Part shown: one piece after another, positions 1 through 6,571 of the stretch
Position numbering within the stretch: the stretch's first letter is position 1
How the letters are laid out: every line of letters begins with the position of its first letter
Origin: Planctomycetota bacterium
Lineage (GTDB): Bacteria; Planctomycetota; Planctomycetia; Pirellulales; Thermoguttaceae
Assembly (NCBI GenBank): GCA_023397045.1
Contig: JAEWUR010000057.1
Span: forward strand, 1-7,514
DNA length: 7,514 nt
Direction: 5' to 3'
The notes under the pieces: model-generated
What the model saw: the letters and a program-made list of their open reading frames with translations, nothing else
Told to the model about the DNA's origin: nothing
The model's database searches: none
Program-made: the position numbers and the translations under genes

Positions 1-2666
1 GGATTTCTTGCCGGCAAGTACACCGTTGCCGACGAATTGGCGGGAATATCGACCTTCACGTTCAGCGTGCCATCCCTTAAGGCCCAATCGCATCCGATTC
101 GTCCGTAGGGAGAATGGCATTCCCCCTTGGCCCAGGTAAGGTCGCCCACTACGGCCGGCTTGATGATAAAATGCTTGAAACCCGGAACGGCTGGATCGGG
201 CCGGATCCCCAAAACGCCTCGAATCAGCCAGGCGCTGATCCCTGCGAAGCAACCGTGGATCATGGATGGGTCGCCCTGGGCATCCCACGTCTCCGGCCAC
301 GTGTCCAGCCCCTGTTCGATGAAGAACCCATAGCCGGGATACGTCTTCTGGTTCATGTACGTGAACACGACGTCGTTGGCATCGTGTTCCGTAAGATACC
401 GGGTCATGTAATAAATCACCGGATCGCCCACATCCAGGTGGCCGTTTTGGCCCACCAGGATTTCGCGGCGGAGGTTCGCATGAACGGCGGACTTGCGATC
501 TTCCGGGACGACGCCAGAGACGAGCGCCATCACATAGCGGCTCTGACGAGTGTCGAGATAAACGTCCTTCTCCGGAACGAAAAATCGCTTGTTGATGGCC
601 GATGCAACGCTCTCCCCAAGCGTCTCATAGTCTGCCGCGTCGCTTTCCTTGCCCAATGCTCCGGCGATTTGCGCGGCGGTCCGCACGGCCACGAGATAAT
701 AGCAGTTGTTGAAATAGAGGGCCTCGACCGAATCGCTCAATTCGCTTCCATGCGGGGTGACCCAATCACCGATGAAACACCATTGCGGAAACGCAGTGCC
801 CGGTCGCATGAAGGACGTCAGCAAACCATCGGCATCGCATTGCGTTTGCAGGAAAGCCAACCACCGTTGGATCGATGGATAGGTTGTTTCGAGGATTCTG
901 CGATCACCATACGACTGAAAAACGCCCCACGGAACCATCATTACGCTGCCGCTCAGCCACGGCGCGCCTCCGCCGTCCATGGTCGGCGCCGTATGGGCCA
1001 CATAGCCGTCTTCTTGTTGAATATCGCACCAATCCTGCGACCACTTGGTGCTCCATGCACCGGACTCGAAACTGAGAAGCATCGCGTCGAGCATTCCCAG
1101 GCTAGAATCGCCGTAGCCCAAGCGCTCACGGTGGGGGCAATCGGCCGGCATACCGCCCGTGATAAGGTTTAGGCAGTTGTTTAAGTCGGCGTCATAGATC
1201 CTCTTCAGCAGCCGATTGGAGCAGTCGAAGCTGCCCGCGCGATTGAGATCGTTCCCGATTCGGTAACCGACGATGTCTGTCAGCAACGGCGGTGCATCCA
1301 TGCCTTCAATCGTGACGTAACGGCAGCCATGATAAGTGAAACGATTACAGAAGGTTCCGCTACCGCTTGCCCCAATCACGTATTCGTTGCGTTGATTGTA
1401 TTGGCATTCAAGGTTGTTCACATAGGACGCCGAAACGACGACCGTACTGCCGGGCGTGCCCTTCAGCTTCGCTTCGATCCATCCCGCATAGAATCGGCCC
1501 ATATCGATCAGGTACTTACGCGGCCCTTTCTGCGTCACGCTGACGGGATGGATCGTTTCGCACTTCCGGTTGGGCTCAACTAAATCGGGCGAAAGAGTTC
1601 GCCGAAAAGAATGCACGGCCGCTCGTTCCCAAGAGGAATCGTCCAGGCCAATATTGTTCCAGCCCGGCACGTCCTTTGTTGCGTCAATCCGGTCGCCGCC
1701 GAAGTTCGTATAGGTCCACTCGCCAAGATGCGTTTCGTTACTGAGTTGGCATTTCCAGGTGTCGTCGGTGGCCAATGAGAGCGATTTGCCATCGGTAGTT
1801 CGTATGTCCACCTGTGCCAGGACGAGCGGCCTTTTGCCGAGTTGAAAATCGACCTGCGCATTGACGCTCGTAAATAGCGACCAGCCCGGCGCGAGCCAGA
1901 CAGCGATGACGTTTTCCCCCGGCATCAAGTAATCGGCCAAATCGTAGCCTACATACAAGGCACGCTTCGCCAAGTAACTCACCGACGGGTTCAGCACGCG
2001 ATCGCCGACCCGTCGGCCGTTGACATAAAGTTCGTGGTAACCGATCGAGCTGACATATGCAACGGCCGATTCAGGTTTCTGCTCCAACGAAAAGGTCTTT
2101 CGGAACCAAGGCTCGTCATGATCGGTGGCCGAGGCCATGCCGATCCACTGGCCCTTCCAGTCGTCGGCCGACAGCAAACCAATGGTAAAGCGTGCCGGCG
2201 AGCTCCAGTCCGACGCCACGTCGTCCTCGTCCCAGATCCGCACCTTCCAGAAACACTCTGCCCCCGAGGTCAGCGGCTTGCCGGCGTATTCCACCAGAAC
2301 GCTTTGGTCGGATGCGAGTTTGCCACTATCCCATAGGTCACCCCGATCGTTCGCCAGAATCTCGGCCGACGATGCCGCAATGATTTGATAAGCGGTCTGC
2401 CGTCGCCCGCGATGGCCCGACTCGATCACCCAACTCAGACGCGGCTTCGTCACATCGATGCCGATCGGATCGCGAAGGTATTCGCACCGCAGTTCAACCG
2501 GCCGACACGATTCTCGGACGGAATCGAGGCCGTGCCCATCGTCGGCACGAACCGCCGGATCTGTCAGAACCGGGTGAGCGCAGTATAGCACAGATAACAG
2601 CGACAACACGCGTATCAAGCAAAGCCGCGAGTTGCGCAATCTGGAACCGGCAAAGGCAAATCGCAT
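1..2666 (-). CDS. Exported alpha-L-rhamnosidase, GH78 family (3' end cut by window edge)
   Basis: Predicted secreted inverting glycosidase that removes terminal alpha-L-rhamnose from glycans. The minus-strand frame stays open for 888 codons to the window edge. Residues 15-35 form a hydrophobic signal segment, with likely cleavage after Ala41 (VRA|DD). A fibronectin-III-like N-terminal domain follows (about 56-165, PRLSW and DLWDSGK), then the rhamnosidase N beta-sandwich (about 170-350), the (alpha/alpha)6 catalytic barrel (about 470-815) and the C-terminal beta domain (from about 820, ending IPANSSATVYLPA). The motif DCPHRERLGYGD at 509-520 matches the family acid site: D509, and E514 as likely general acid. 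E792 in WPETW matches the general base. GDW is at 634-636. Only a few C-terminal residues should be missing. The Met at 2666 is preferred because it puts the signal peptide at the N-terminus; its ribosome site (AAGGA, 2680-2684) is 13 bases away. In-frame ATG at 2711 and GTG at 2753 are alternatives. It is probably the last visible gene of the operon. Family very sure; exact substrate unknown. Confidence 0.95.
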   Translation of the reverse strand, partial: MRFAFAGSRLRNSRLCLIRVLSLLSVLYCAHPVLTDPAVRADDGHGLDSVRESCRPVELRCEYLRDPIGIDVTKPRLSWVIESGHRGRRQTAYQIIAASSAEILANDRGDLWDSGKLASDQSVLVEYAGKPLTSGAECFWKVRIWDEDDVASDWSSPARFTIGLLSADDWKGQWIGMASATDHDEPWFRKTFSLEQKPESAVAYVSSIGYHELYVNGRRVGDRVLNPSVSYLAKRALYVGYDLADYLMPGENVIAVWLAPGWSLFTSVNAQVDFQLGKRPLVLAQVDIRTTDGKSLSLATDDTWKCQLSNETHLGEWTYTNFGGDRIDATKDVPGWNNIGLDDSSWERAAVHSFRRTLSPDLVEPNRKCETIHPVSVTQKGPRKYLIDMGRFYAGWIEAKLKGTPGSTVVVSASYVNNLECQYNQRNEYVIGASGSGTFCNRFTYHGCRYVTIEGMDAPPLLTDIVGYRIGNDLNRAGSFDCSNRLLKRIYDADLNNCLNLITGGMPADCPHRERLGYGDSSLGMLDAMLLSFESGAWSTKWSQDWCDIQQEDGYVAHTAPTMDGGGAPWLSGSVMMVPWGVFQSYGDRRILETTYPSIQRWLAFLQTQCDADGLLTSFMRPGTAFPQWCFIGDWVTPHGSELSDSVEALYFNNCYYLVAVRTAAQIAGALGKESDAADYETLGESVASAINKRFFVPEKDVYLDTRQSRYVMALVSGVVPEDRKSAVHANLRREILVGQNGHLDVGDPVIYYMTRYLTEHDANDVVFTYMNQKTYPGYGFFIEQGLDTWPETWDAQGDPSMIHGCFAGISAWLIRGVLGIRPDPAVPGFKHFIIKPAVVGDLTWAKGECHSPYGRIGCDWALRDGTLNVKVDIPANSSATVYLPARN

Positions 2667-2765
2667 TGTCGTATGCTCATCCTTGGAGATGATATCGGGA
2701 AGGGCCGCCATAGCCGGAGTAGGGGTCAGATGTCTCCGGAAGGCAAAATCCACCCATGGGTTGCT
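2667..2765 (-). other. 99-base spacer between sialidase-like and rhamnosidase genes
   Basis: The spacer is short and lacks a T-run or strong hairpin, so transcription probably continues from the sialidase-like gene into the rhamnosidase gene. Its 33 codons are all sense in the frame shared by both flanking genes. The only break is the TGA ending the upstream gene (2766-2768). A weak inverted repeat (2714-2719 with 2734-2739, six-base arms, 14-base loop) and a 10-base palindrome around 2752-2761 are present but no function can be claimed for them. Confidence 0.6.
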
Positions 2766-3989
2766 TCATTTTTCTTTCAATCGGTAACTGTCCAGGACAA
2801 TCGATTGATCCACGACACCGTACGGATCATCGGATCCGACGTGACCGAACACGAGGATTTGCCCGTTCTCCAATTGCACGCCCTTGGGATAATAGGGTAG
2901 AGCAGGACGATTGTAGACCGGATGCCAAGTTGTCCCTGCATCGTCGGTCCAGTGGCCGGCGTTGACTAAAAGGATCACGCCTTCTTGCGTCGCTATGAGA
3001 TTGGGCAATCCAAGGTTCGGAAACGGTGACGGCCCCACCCATTTCGGCTTCCACGTGTCGCCGCACTTCTCCGTCACTCCCTGCCAATACGTGTGGCGTC
3101 GTTCGGTCCATGGCTTGTCGGCATCCTCGGGCACAGCACGACGAAAAACCCAAAATAGATCGCCGTTCGAGAGCTCGACCGCATCGCACTCGTCAACCGA
3201 CCATCCCTTGCGATATTCGTCCGGAATCACCTGAATCGGTTCGCCCCAACTCCTGCCGTTATCGTTGGAGATGAGCAGCAATGGCTCTAGGATATCCCCA
3301 TACTCGGACCATGTCCCCTGATCCGAAGGCTTTTTCGCCACCCCTCCAAGCATTATCATTCGGCCGTCTCGCAACTGCCGGATACCGACAGGCCAGACCA
3401 TGAATCGGCTCGGTGGTAAAAAACTGTTCAGCTTGCTCCACGTCTTCGCTCCATCCTCGGATCGCTGCCATTGGCCGGTCCCCGGCACGTCGGTATCGTA
3501 GGGAAGATAACTTCCATGCAGTGCGCGAAGAACCGTGTTGTCTCCTGTTACCGCCATCCCATAGACGAGACTATTATAACAAGTTTGGAAACAGTCCTCG
3601 CTCACGGTCTTCCATGTTTCGCCATTGTCGGCTGATCGTAGATAGACGTTACATGTTTTTAGCCCGGTCATGTCACGAAGAGGGTCCGACGCAGTCTGCG
3701 AGTCCATCCCCAGTTTCTTCCGCACCTCCATTGGCGCACGCGGGCGGCCGTCCTTGGGCCCTGTTGCCTGGTAAAAAGTAACAAGAATGCTCTGATCCGG
3801 CATGATCGTCGCATAGGTCCAACATGTAAAGCCCGGCGTTTCCGGCGAATGATAAATCGTGCGCCGCTGAACGTCCGTTGCCTCAAATGCCTTAGGTTCG
3901 TCGCCGGACAGCGGTTCCGCGGCCGAGAGGCGGCCAACAAATGCCACACCTGAAACCAATGCCAAAGCGACCATACTCGTCAATCTCAT
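2766..3989 (-). CDS. Exported sialidase-fold (BNR/Asp-box) protein, divergent catalytic site
   Basis: Predicted secreted six-bladed beta-propeller of the sialidase superfamily, 407 residues; substrate unknown. The signal peptide spans residues 1-23 (cleavage LSA|AEP). Four Asp boxes are visible: SADNGETW (119-126), SEDGAKTW (177-184), SNDNGRSW (241-248) and TDDAGTTW (348-355). By-eye alignment to GH33 places E267, R283 and Y367 on the conserved Glu, second Arg and Tyr nucleophile. The usual RIP arginine falls at about C56 and the third arginine at about L340, so the carboxylate-binding triad looks incomplete. The mature protein has six cysteines (56, 113, 133, 137, 268, 309), allowing disulfides. 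The frame extends upstream to 4085, but the start at 3989 is chosen because AAAGGA (3997-4002) lies 7 bases upstream and a signal peptide follows at once. It starts 11 bases after the GH33 gene stop, implying coupled translation. Fold assignment is strong; a true neuraminidase activity is doubtful. Confidence 0.9.
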   Translation of the reverse strand: MRLTSMVALALVSGVAFVGRLSAAEPLSGDEPKAFEATDVQRRTIYHSPETPGFTCWTYATIMPDQSILVTFYQATGPKDGRPRAPMEVRKKLGMDSQTASDPLRDMTGLKTCNVYLRSADNGETWKTVSEDCFQTCYNSLVYGMAVTGDNTVLRALHGSYLPYDTDVPGTGQWQRSEDGAKTWSKLNSFLPPSRFMVWPVGIRQLRDGRMIMLGGVAKKPSDQGTWSEYGDILEPLLLISNDNGRSWGEPIQVIPDEYRKGWSVDECDAVELSNGDLFWVFRRAVPEDADKPWTERRHTYWQGVTEKCGDTWKPKWVGPSPFPNLGLPNLIATQEGVILLVNAGHWTDDAGTTWHPVYNRPALPYYPKGVQLENGQILVFGHVGSDDPYGVVDQSIVLDSYRLKEK

Positions 3990-3996
3990 GTCCGTT

Positions 3997-4002
3997 TCCT
4001 TT
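3997..4002 (-). promoter_or_regulatory. Ribosome binding site overlapping the upstream stop codon
   Basis: AAAGGA precedes the ATG at 3989 by 7 bases and overlaps the TAA (4001-4003) of the GH33 gene, reading TAAAGGA. This decides the start of the downstream gene against the longer reading from 4085 and suggests that ribosomes finishing the GH33 gene re-initiate on the next one. Confidence 0.75.
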
Positions 4003-6052
4003 ACGCATAAGTTACACAACGTTTCGAAGTTTCCTGGGATAGGCTCCTCGCATTCCTTCGGAGACACGACCGGAACAGTAGCCAACCCAGCGCCACGGCA
4101 GACAACATCATGATTGATTTTGGTTCAGGCACACTGTACATCCCCGCAACAGCGTCAAAGCGATTGCCAATGCGCAACTCATCGAACGACCAGTTCGCAT
4201 TCGAATTGCATGAGAAAGATATTTGGTCGAGAATCGCGCTGCTGTTGACGTCAGTCATGCCCATCAACATCCAATCAAGTTCTGCATCGGTGTCGGGAAC
4301 GATGTCGACACCCGATTGAAATGCCTTGAGAAACACTCGATCGGAATTGCCAGTCTCTTGGTTATCCTGCGATTCAATCTTCAACACCACAAGGTACGTT
4401 GCGGAACTGCTGATGATCCCGGGGCTGTTCTGGGTAGTGTTACTCAAGTCCGTCAGAAAGAACTGTTCGTCGTTGTTGACGCCGAAATTAAATTGCGCGA
4501 CGTCATCTGAATCCTGCAAACAGACGCGAAGTAGCTTTCCGGTCTTTTCGGTGTCCGTGTCGATTGCCTGGCTCACTAGAAGCCCGATGTATGTTGTATC
4601 GTTTGCATTCAGGTCGATTGGCGTCGCAAGATGGCGCTCAGTCGTGTTGTGGTTGACCGTCAGGTCCATTCGACCGCCTCCCTCGACGACGGGATGGCCG
4701 GCAAAAGCCAAGCCCGAACCACCGAGTTGGGCGTTATAGTCATTGGTTGCCACAGATGTACCTGTCCACGAGCCGGACCAACCGATACCGCCGCGATGAC
4801 GATCGATGTTGTTGTCAAAGCCGTCATAGTGCGTCAGTGACGACCGAAACTCCTGTCCCTCGATATCGGCCATAGGCAGACTAGCGAACGCGATTCTTGT
4901 TGATCCCAATTTTTCGTAGAGAATGCCAACCGAGCCATTCGCGAGCTTCTGAACGGCCGAATAGCCGGCAACGTCCTGGCTGGCAACTAAGACAGGGTTG
5001 ATAAAAGTCTTCCCCTCATCGTAACTCGTCCAGAGCCCCAAGTTATCGCGAGAGTTGCCGGAACCCGGCGGGTTACCCAAGGGCGCCGAGAACAGGAGCC
5101 GGTCGCGATCTTGACCGTCGCGCTTTGCTGAATAGCGAATCAGGCCGGCGCTCACATCGGCAACGGGAATGTCGCCGTAGCGCACTTCGCCCCATGTGGC
5201 GCCGCCATCATGGCTCAACCATCGCGGCCGATTGCCAAGACCGCGGGAATCCATCAAGAGATCACCATTGGTCAGCTCGACAATCTGCGCTTCGCTTCCC
5301 ACGCAATCGCCGGGCGCGACGGGACTGTGGTCCCAACTGACGCCGGAGTCGTCGCTGTAGAAGGACGCATTCCGGAAATCGTAAGACGGAAAGTGTTCTT
5401 GCGGAAGCACGAACGCCGGTGTAATAAGCCGGCCATTATGGCCGCCTTGCGCTTGCGTTTGCCAACGCAACTGGATTCCTGTGCCTGGGCCATTGCATGT
5501 CTCGTACCAACCCGGATCTTTAACTTGGCTGTCAATATTCACCGCCTCGCTCCACGACTGACCATTGTCTGTGCTCGTGCGGTAAAACGCCACCGTTTCG
5601 TTCAATGCGGGAAGACCCGTGTAGCCACTGGGCCATTGTGTATACTGCAAAACCATCTTTCCCGAGATGGCGTCGATCATCGGGCGAGCATCGGAGTAAC
5701 TGAAGTTGTCACTCGATGCAACAACCTTCAATGGCGACCACGTTGCCCCGTTATCCGAAGATACCTTGCTTAACAACTTGACAAACTGGCCCTCAACGAC
5801 TGCGGGGTCATCAGGCGTCGGGCGTCCCTCGATCAAGGCAATCAGGTTTCCATTGGGTGCGGTAACCAGTGTTGGGATACGATAGTAGGGTGTGCCGTCC
5901 GGGCCGTCGGCCCCGCCAACGAACACGTCGGTGAAACTGGATGCGGCGATGGCGGGTGCGGCAATAATGAGAATGACTGCGCAACATGTGCCTAGAACGG
6001 CCGGACGCACCATGTCATTCTTCTCCTTACTGTTCATTGGTAGACCTTTCAT
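4001..6052 (-). CDS. Exo-alpha-sialidase-like GH33 enzyme with beta-sandwich and PEP-CTERM anchor
   Basis: Predicted exported retaining glycosidase that removes terminal sialic acid or a related 2-keto-3-deoxy sugar. Numbering is from the longest start. The signal peptide ends near residue 37 (AIA|AS). The GH33 propeller covers about 40-395 with Asp boxes at 98-105, 160-167, 233-240, 280-287 and 343-350 (the last degenerate). Catalytic positions match the family: R58 in YRIP, D82 (acid/base), E254, R270, R335 and Y364 (nucleophile, paired with E254). A LamG-like beta-sandwich follows (about 405-635), closing with WSFDELRIG. The C-terminus has VPEP at 641-644, a membrane segment (about 646-660) and a basic RSCLRR, the exosortase-sorted PEP-CTERM pattern, then an unusually long 17-residue tail. 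Three starts are possible: 6052, 6037 and 6013. The last has the best ribosome site and leaves a 23-residue signal peptide. It lies 8 bases after the lipoprotein gene. GH33 family is very sure; sialic acid versus Kdn or Kdo cannot be decided. Confidence 0.94.
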   Translation of the reverse strand: MKGLPMNSKEKNDMVRPAVLGTCCAVILIIAAPAIAASSFTDVFVGGADGPDGTPYYRIPTLVTAPNGNLIALIEGRPTPDDPAVVEGQFVKLLSKVSSDNGATWSPLKVVASSDNFSYSDARPMIDAISGKMVLQYTQWPSGYTGLPALNETVAFYRTSTDNGQSWSEAVNIDSQVKDPGWYETCNGPGTGIQLRWQTQAQGGHNGRLITPAFVLPQEHFPSYDFRNASFYSDDSGVSWDHSPVAPGDCVGSEAQIVELTNGDLLMDSRGLGNRPRWLSHDGGATWGEVRYGDIPVADVSAGLIRYSAKRDGQDRDRLLFSAPLGNPPGSGNSRDNLGLWTSYDEGKTFINPVLVASQDVAGYSAVQKLANGSVGILYEKLGSTRIAFASLPMADIEGQEFRSSLTHYDGFDNNIDRHRGGIGWSGSWTGTSVATNDYNAQLGGSGLAFAGHPVVEGGGRMDLTVNHNTTERHLATPIDLNANDTTYIGLLVSQAIDTDTEKTGKLLRVCLQDSDDVAQFNFGVNNDEQFFLTDLSNTTQNSPGIISSSATYLVVLKIESQDNQETGNSDRVFLKAFQSGVDIVPDTDAELDWMLMGMTDVNSSAILDQISFSCNSNANWSFDELRIGNRFDAVAGMYSVPEPKSIMMLSAVALGWLLFRSCLRRNARSLSQETSKRCVTYA
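6023..6028 (-). promoter_or_regulatory. Strong ribosome binding site favouring the GH33 start at 6013
   Basis: AAGGAG lies 9 bases upstream of an in-frame ATG at 6011-6013 and is the best Shine-Dalgarno match at any gene start in the window. The ATG at 6037 has AAAGG at 7 bases (6045-6049), and the ATG at 6052 has AAGGA at 12 bases (6065-6069). All three starts keep the signal peptide, so the true start stays open, with 6013 or 6037 somewhat favoured. Confidence 0.5.
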
Positions 6053-6060
6053 TCAGCGCG

Positions 6061-6480
6061 TTAATCCTTGAGTTCCAATACCACATCATTCTTGCCGTCC
6101 GGCTCAACCGTGATGGCGAGACCTGAAGTACCGCAACTCAAATACCGTGCCGGTATCATGCTGGTGTCGCCGCCCGCGCGTGAACGTTGTGTTTTCGATC
6201 CCGGCCGTTGGTAATCGTAACATTCGATGGATACGCCGTTTTCACCCTGATAGACATCCAATGCGAACGTGCCATCCGCGGCGATATCCGCGCCCACGGT
6301 GTGGCCGGAAGAGTGATAGAAGAGGACCCTGCCAAAACTCAGCGGTTTACCTTGATACGTGACGCTGCCCGACACGGGCGACTTTGGCAGATCGCCTCCG
6401 CGAGGACCACAGCCGAATATTGTCGCGGCGAGCGCGATGGATAAGGACAGAATCGCGAACTTTGCCTGGTTTCGTTTCAT
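6061..6480 (-). CDS. Small lipoprotein with transthyretin/carboxypeptidase-regulatory-like domain
   Basis: A 139-residue predicted envelope lipoprotein with no known enzymatic role. The N-terminus is basic (MKRNQAK), followed by a hydrophobic stretch and a lipobox-like IFGC with the lipidated Cys at residue 24. The rest is one beta-sandwich of the kind common in planctomycetes: VSGSVTYQGKPLSFGRVLFY (36-55), the turn ADGTF (68-72), the loop IPARY (109-113) and a closing strand block TSGLAITVEPDGKNDVVLEL (118-137). Such proteins often sit next to DUF1559 genes, as here. The start at 6480 is the only Met that gives the signal sequence; no clear Shine-Dalgarno precedes it, which is common in this phylum. 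The gene is followed after 8 bases by the GH33 gene, so co-transcription is very likely. A structural or glycan-binding role near the secreted hydrolases is inference. Confidence 0.88.
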   Translation of the reverse strand: MKRNQAKFAILSLSIALAATIFGCGPRGGDLPKSPVSGSVTYQGKPLSFGRVLFYHSSGHTVGADIAADGTFALDVYQGENGVSIECYDYQRPGSKTQRSRAGGDTSMIPARYLSCGTSGLAITVEPDGKNDVVLELKD

Positions 6481-6571
6481 TGCTGCGAAATGGATATAAG
6501 GTGGTGGACAAAGAATCCGGCATGCATCTGCACGGCCGCACAGCCTTCTCCGTGGATGACGGAACGGAAGT
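6481..6571 (-). other. 91-base spacer between DUF1559 and lipoprotein genes
   Basis: No convincing promoter pair or T-rich terminator was found. A small hairpin can form just after the DUF1559 stop (arms 6549-6553 and 6559-6563, extendable by one wobble pair) but has no T-run, so it is at most a weak RNA structure. An AT-rich TTATAT near the lipoprotein start could resemble a -10 box, but no matching -35 is visible. The spacer is compatible with one operon. Confidence 0.45.

Noticed and set aside
114..1172. Long plus-strand open frame (352 codons) opposite the rhamnosidase
   Set aside because: It lies wholly antisense to a clear GH78 coding frame with catalytic motifs, and its translation has no recognisable domain and is rich in Arg, His and Ile as shadow frames are.
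1580..1861. Short minus-strand open frame within the rhamnosidase region, first suspected as a sign of a frameshifted gene
   Set aside because: It is in another frame. The true rhamnosidase frame reads without a stop from 2666 to base 1, and motif positions counted from either end agree, so there is no frameshift.
2714..2739. Inverted repeat in the 99-base spacer as a terminator or operator
   Set aside because: Six-base arms with a 14-base loop and no T-run are expected by chance at this length.
3990..4085. N-terminal extension of the sialidase-like protein to 4085
   Set aside because: The extra 32 residues overlap the GH33 gene, are not signal-like, and precede a well-placed ribosome site and signal peptide at 3989.
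5210..5773. Plus-strand open frame of 187 codons opposite the GH33 gene
   Set aside because: Antisense to the sialidase propeller, with no family features and no ribosome site of note.
6549..6563. Hairpin after the DUF1559 stop as a terminator
   Set aside because: Only five or six pairs and no T-run; too weak to call.
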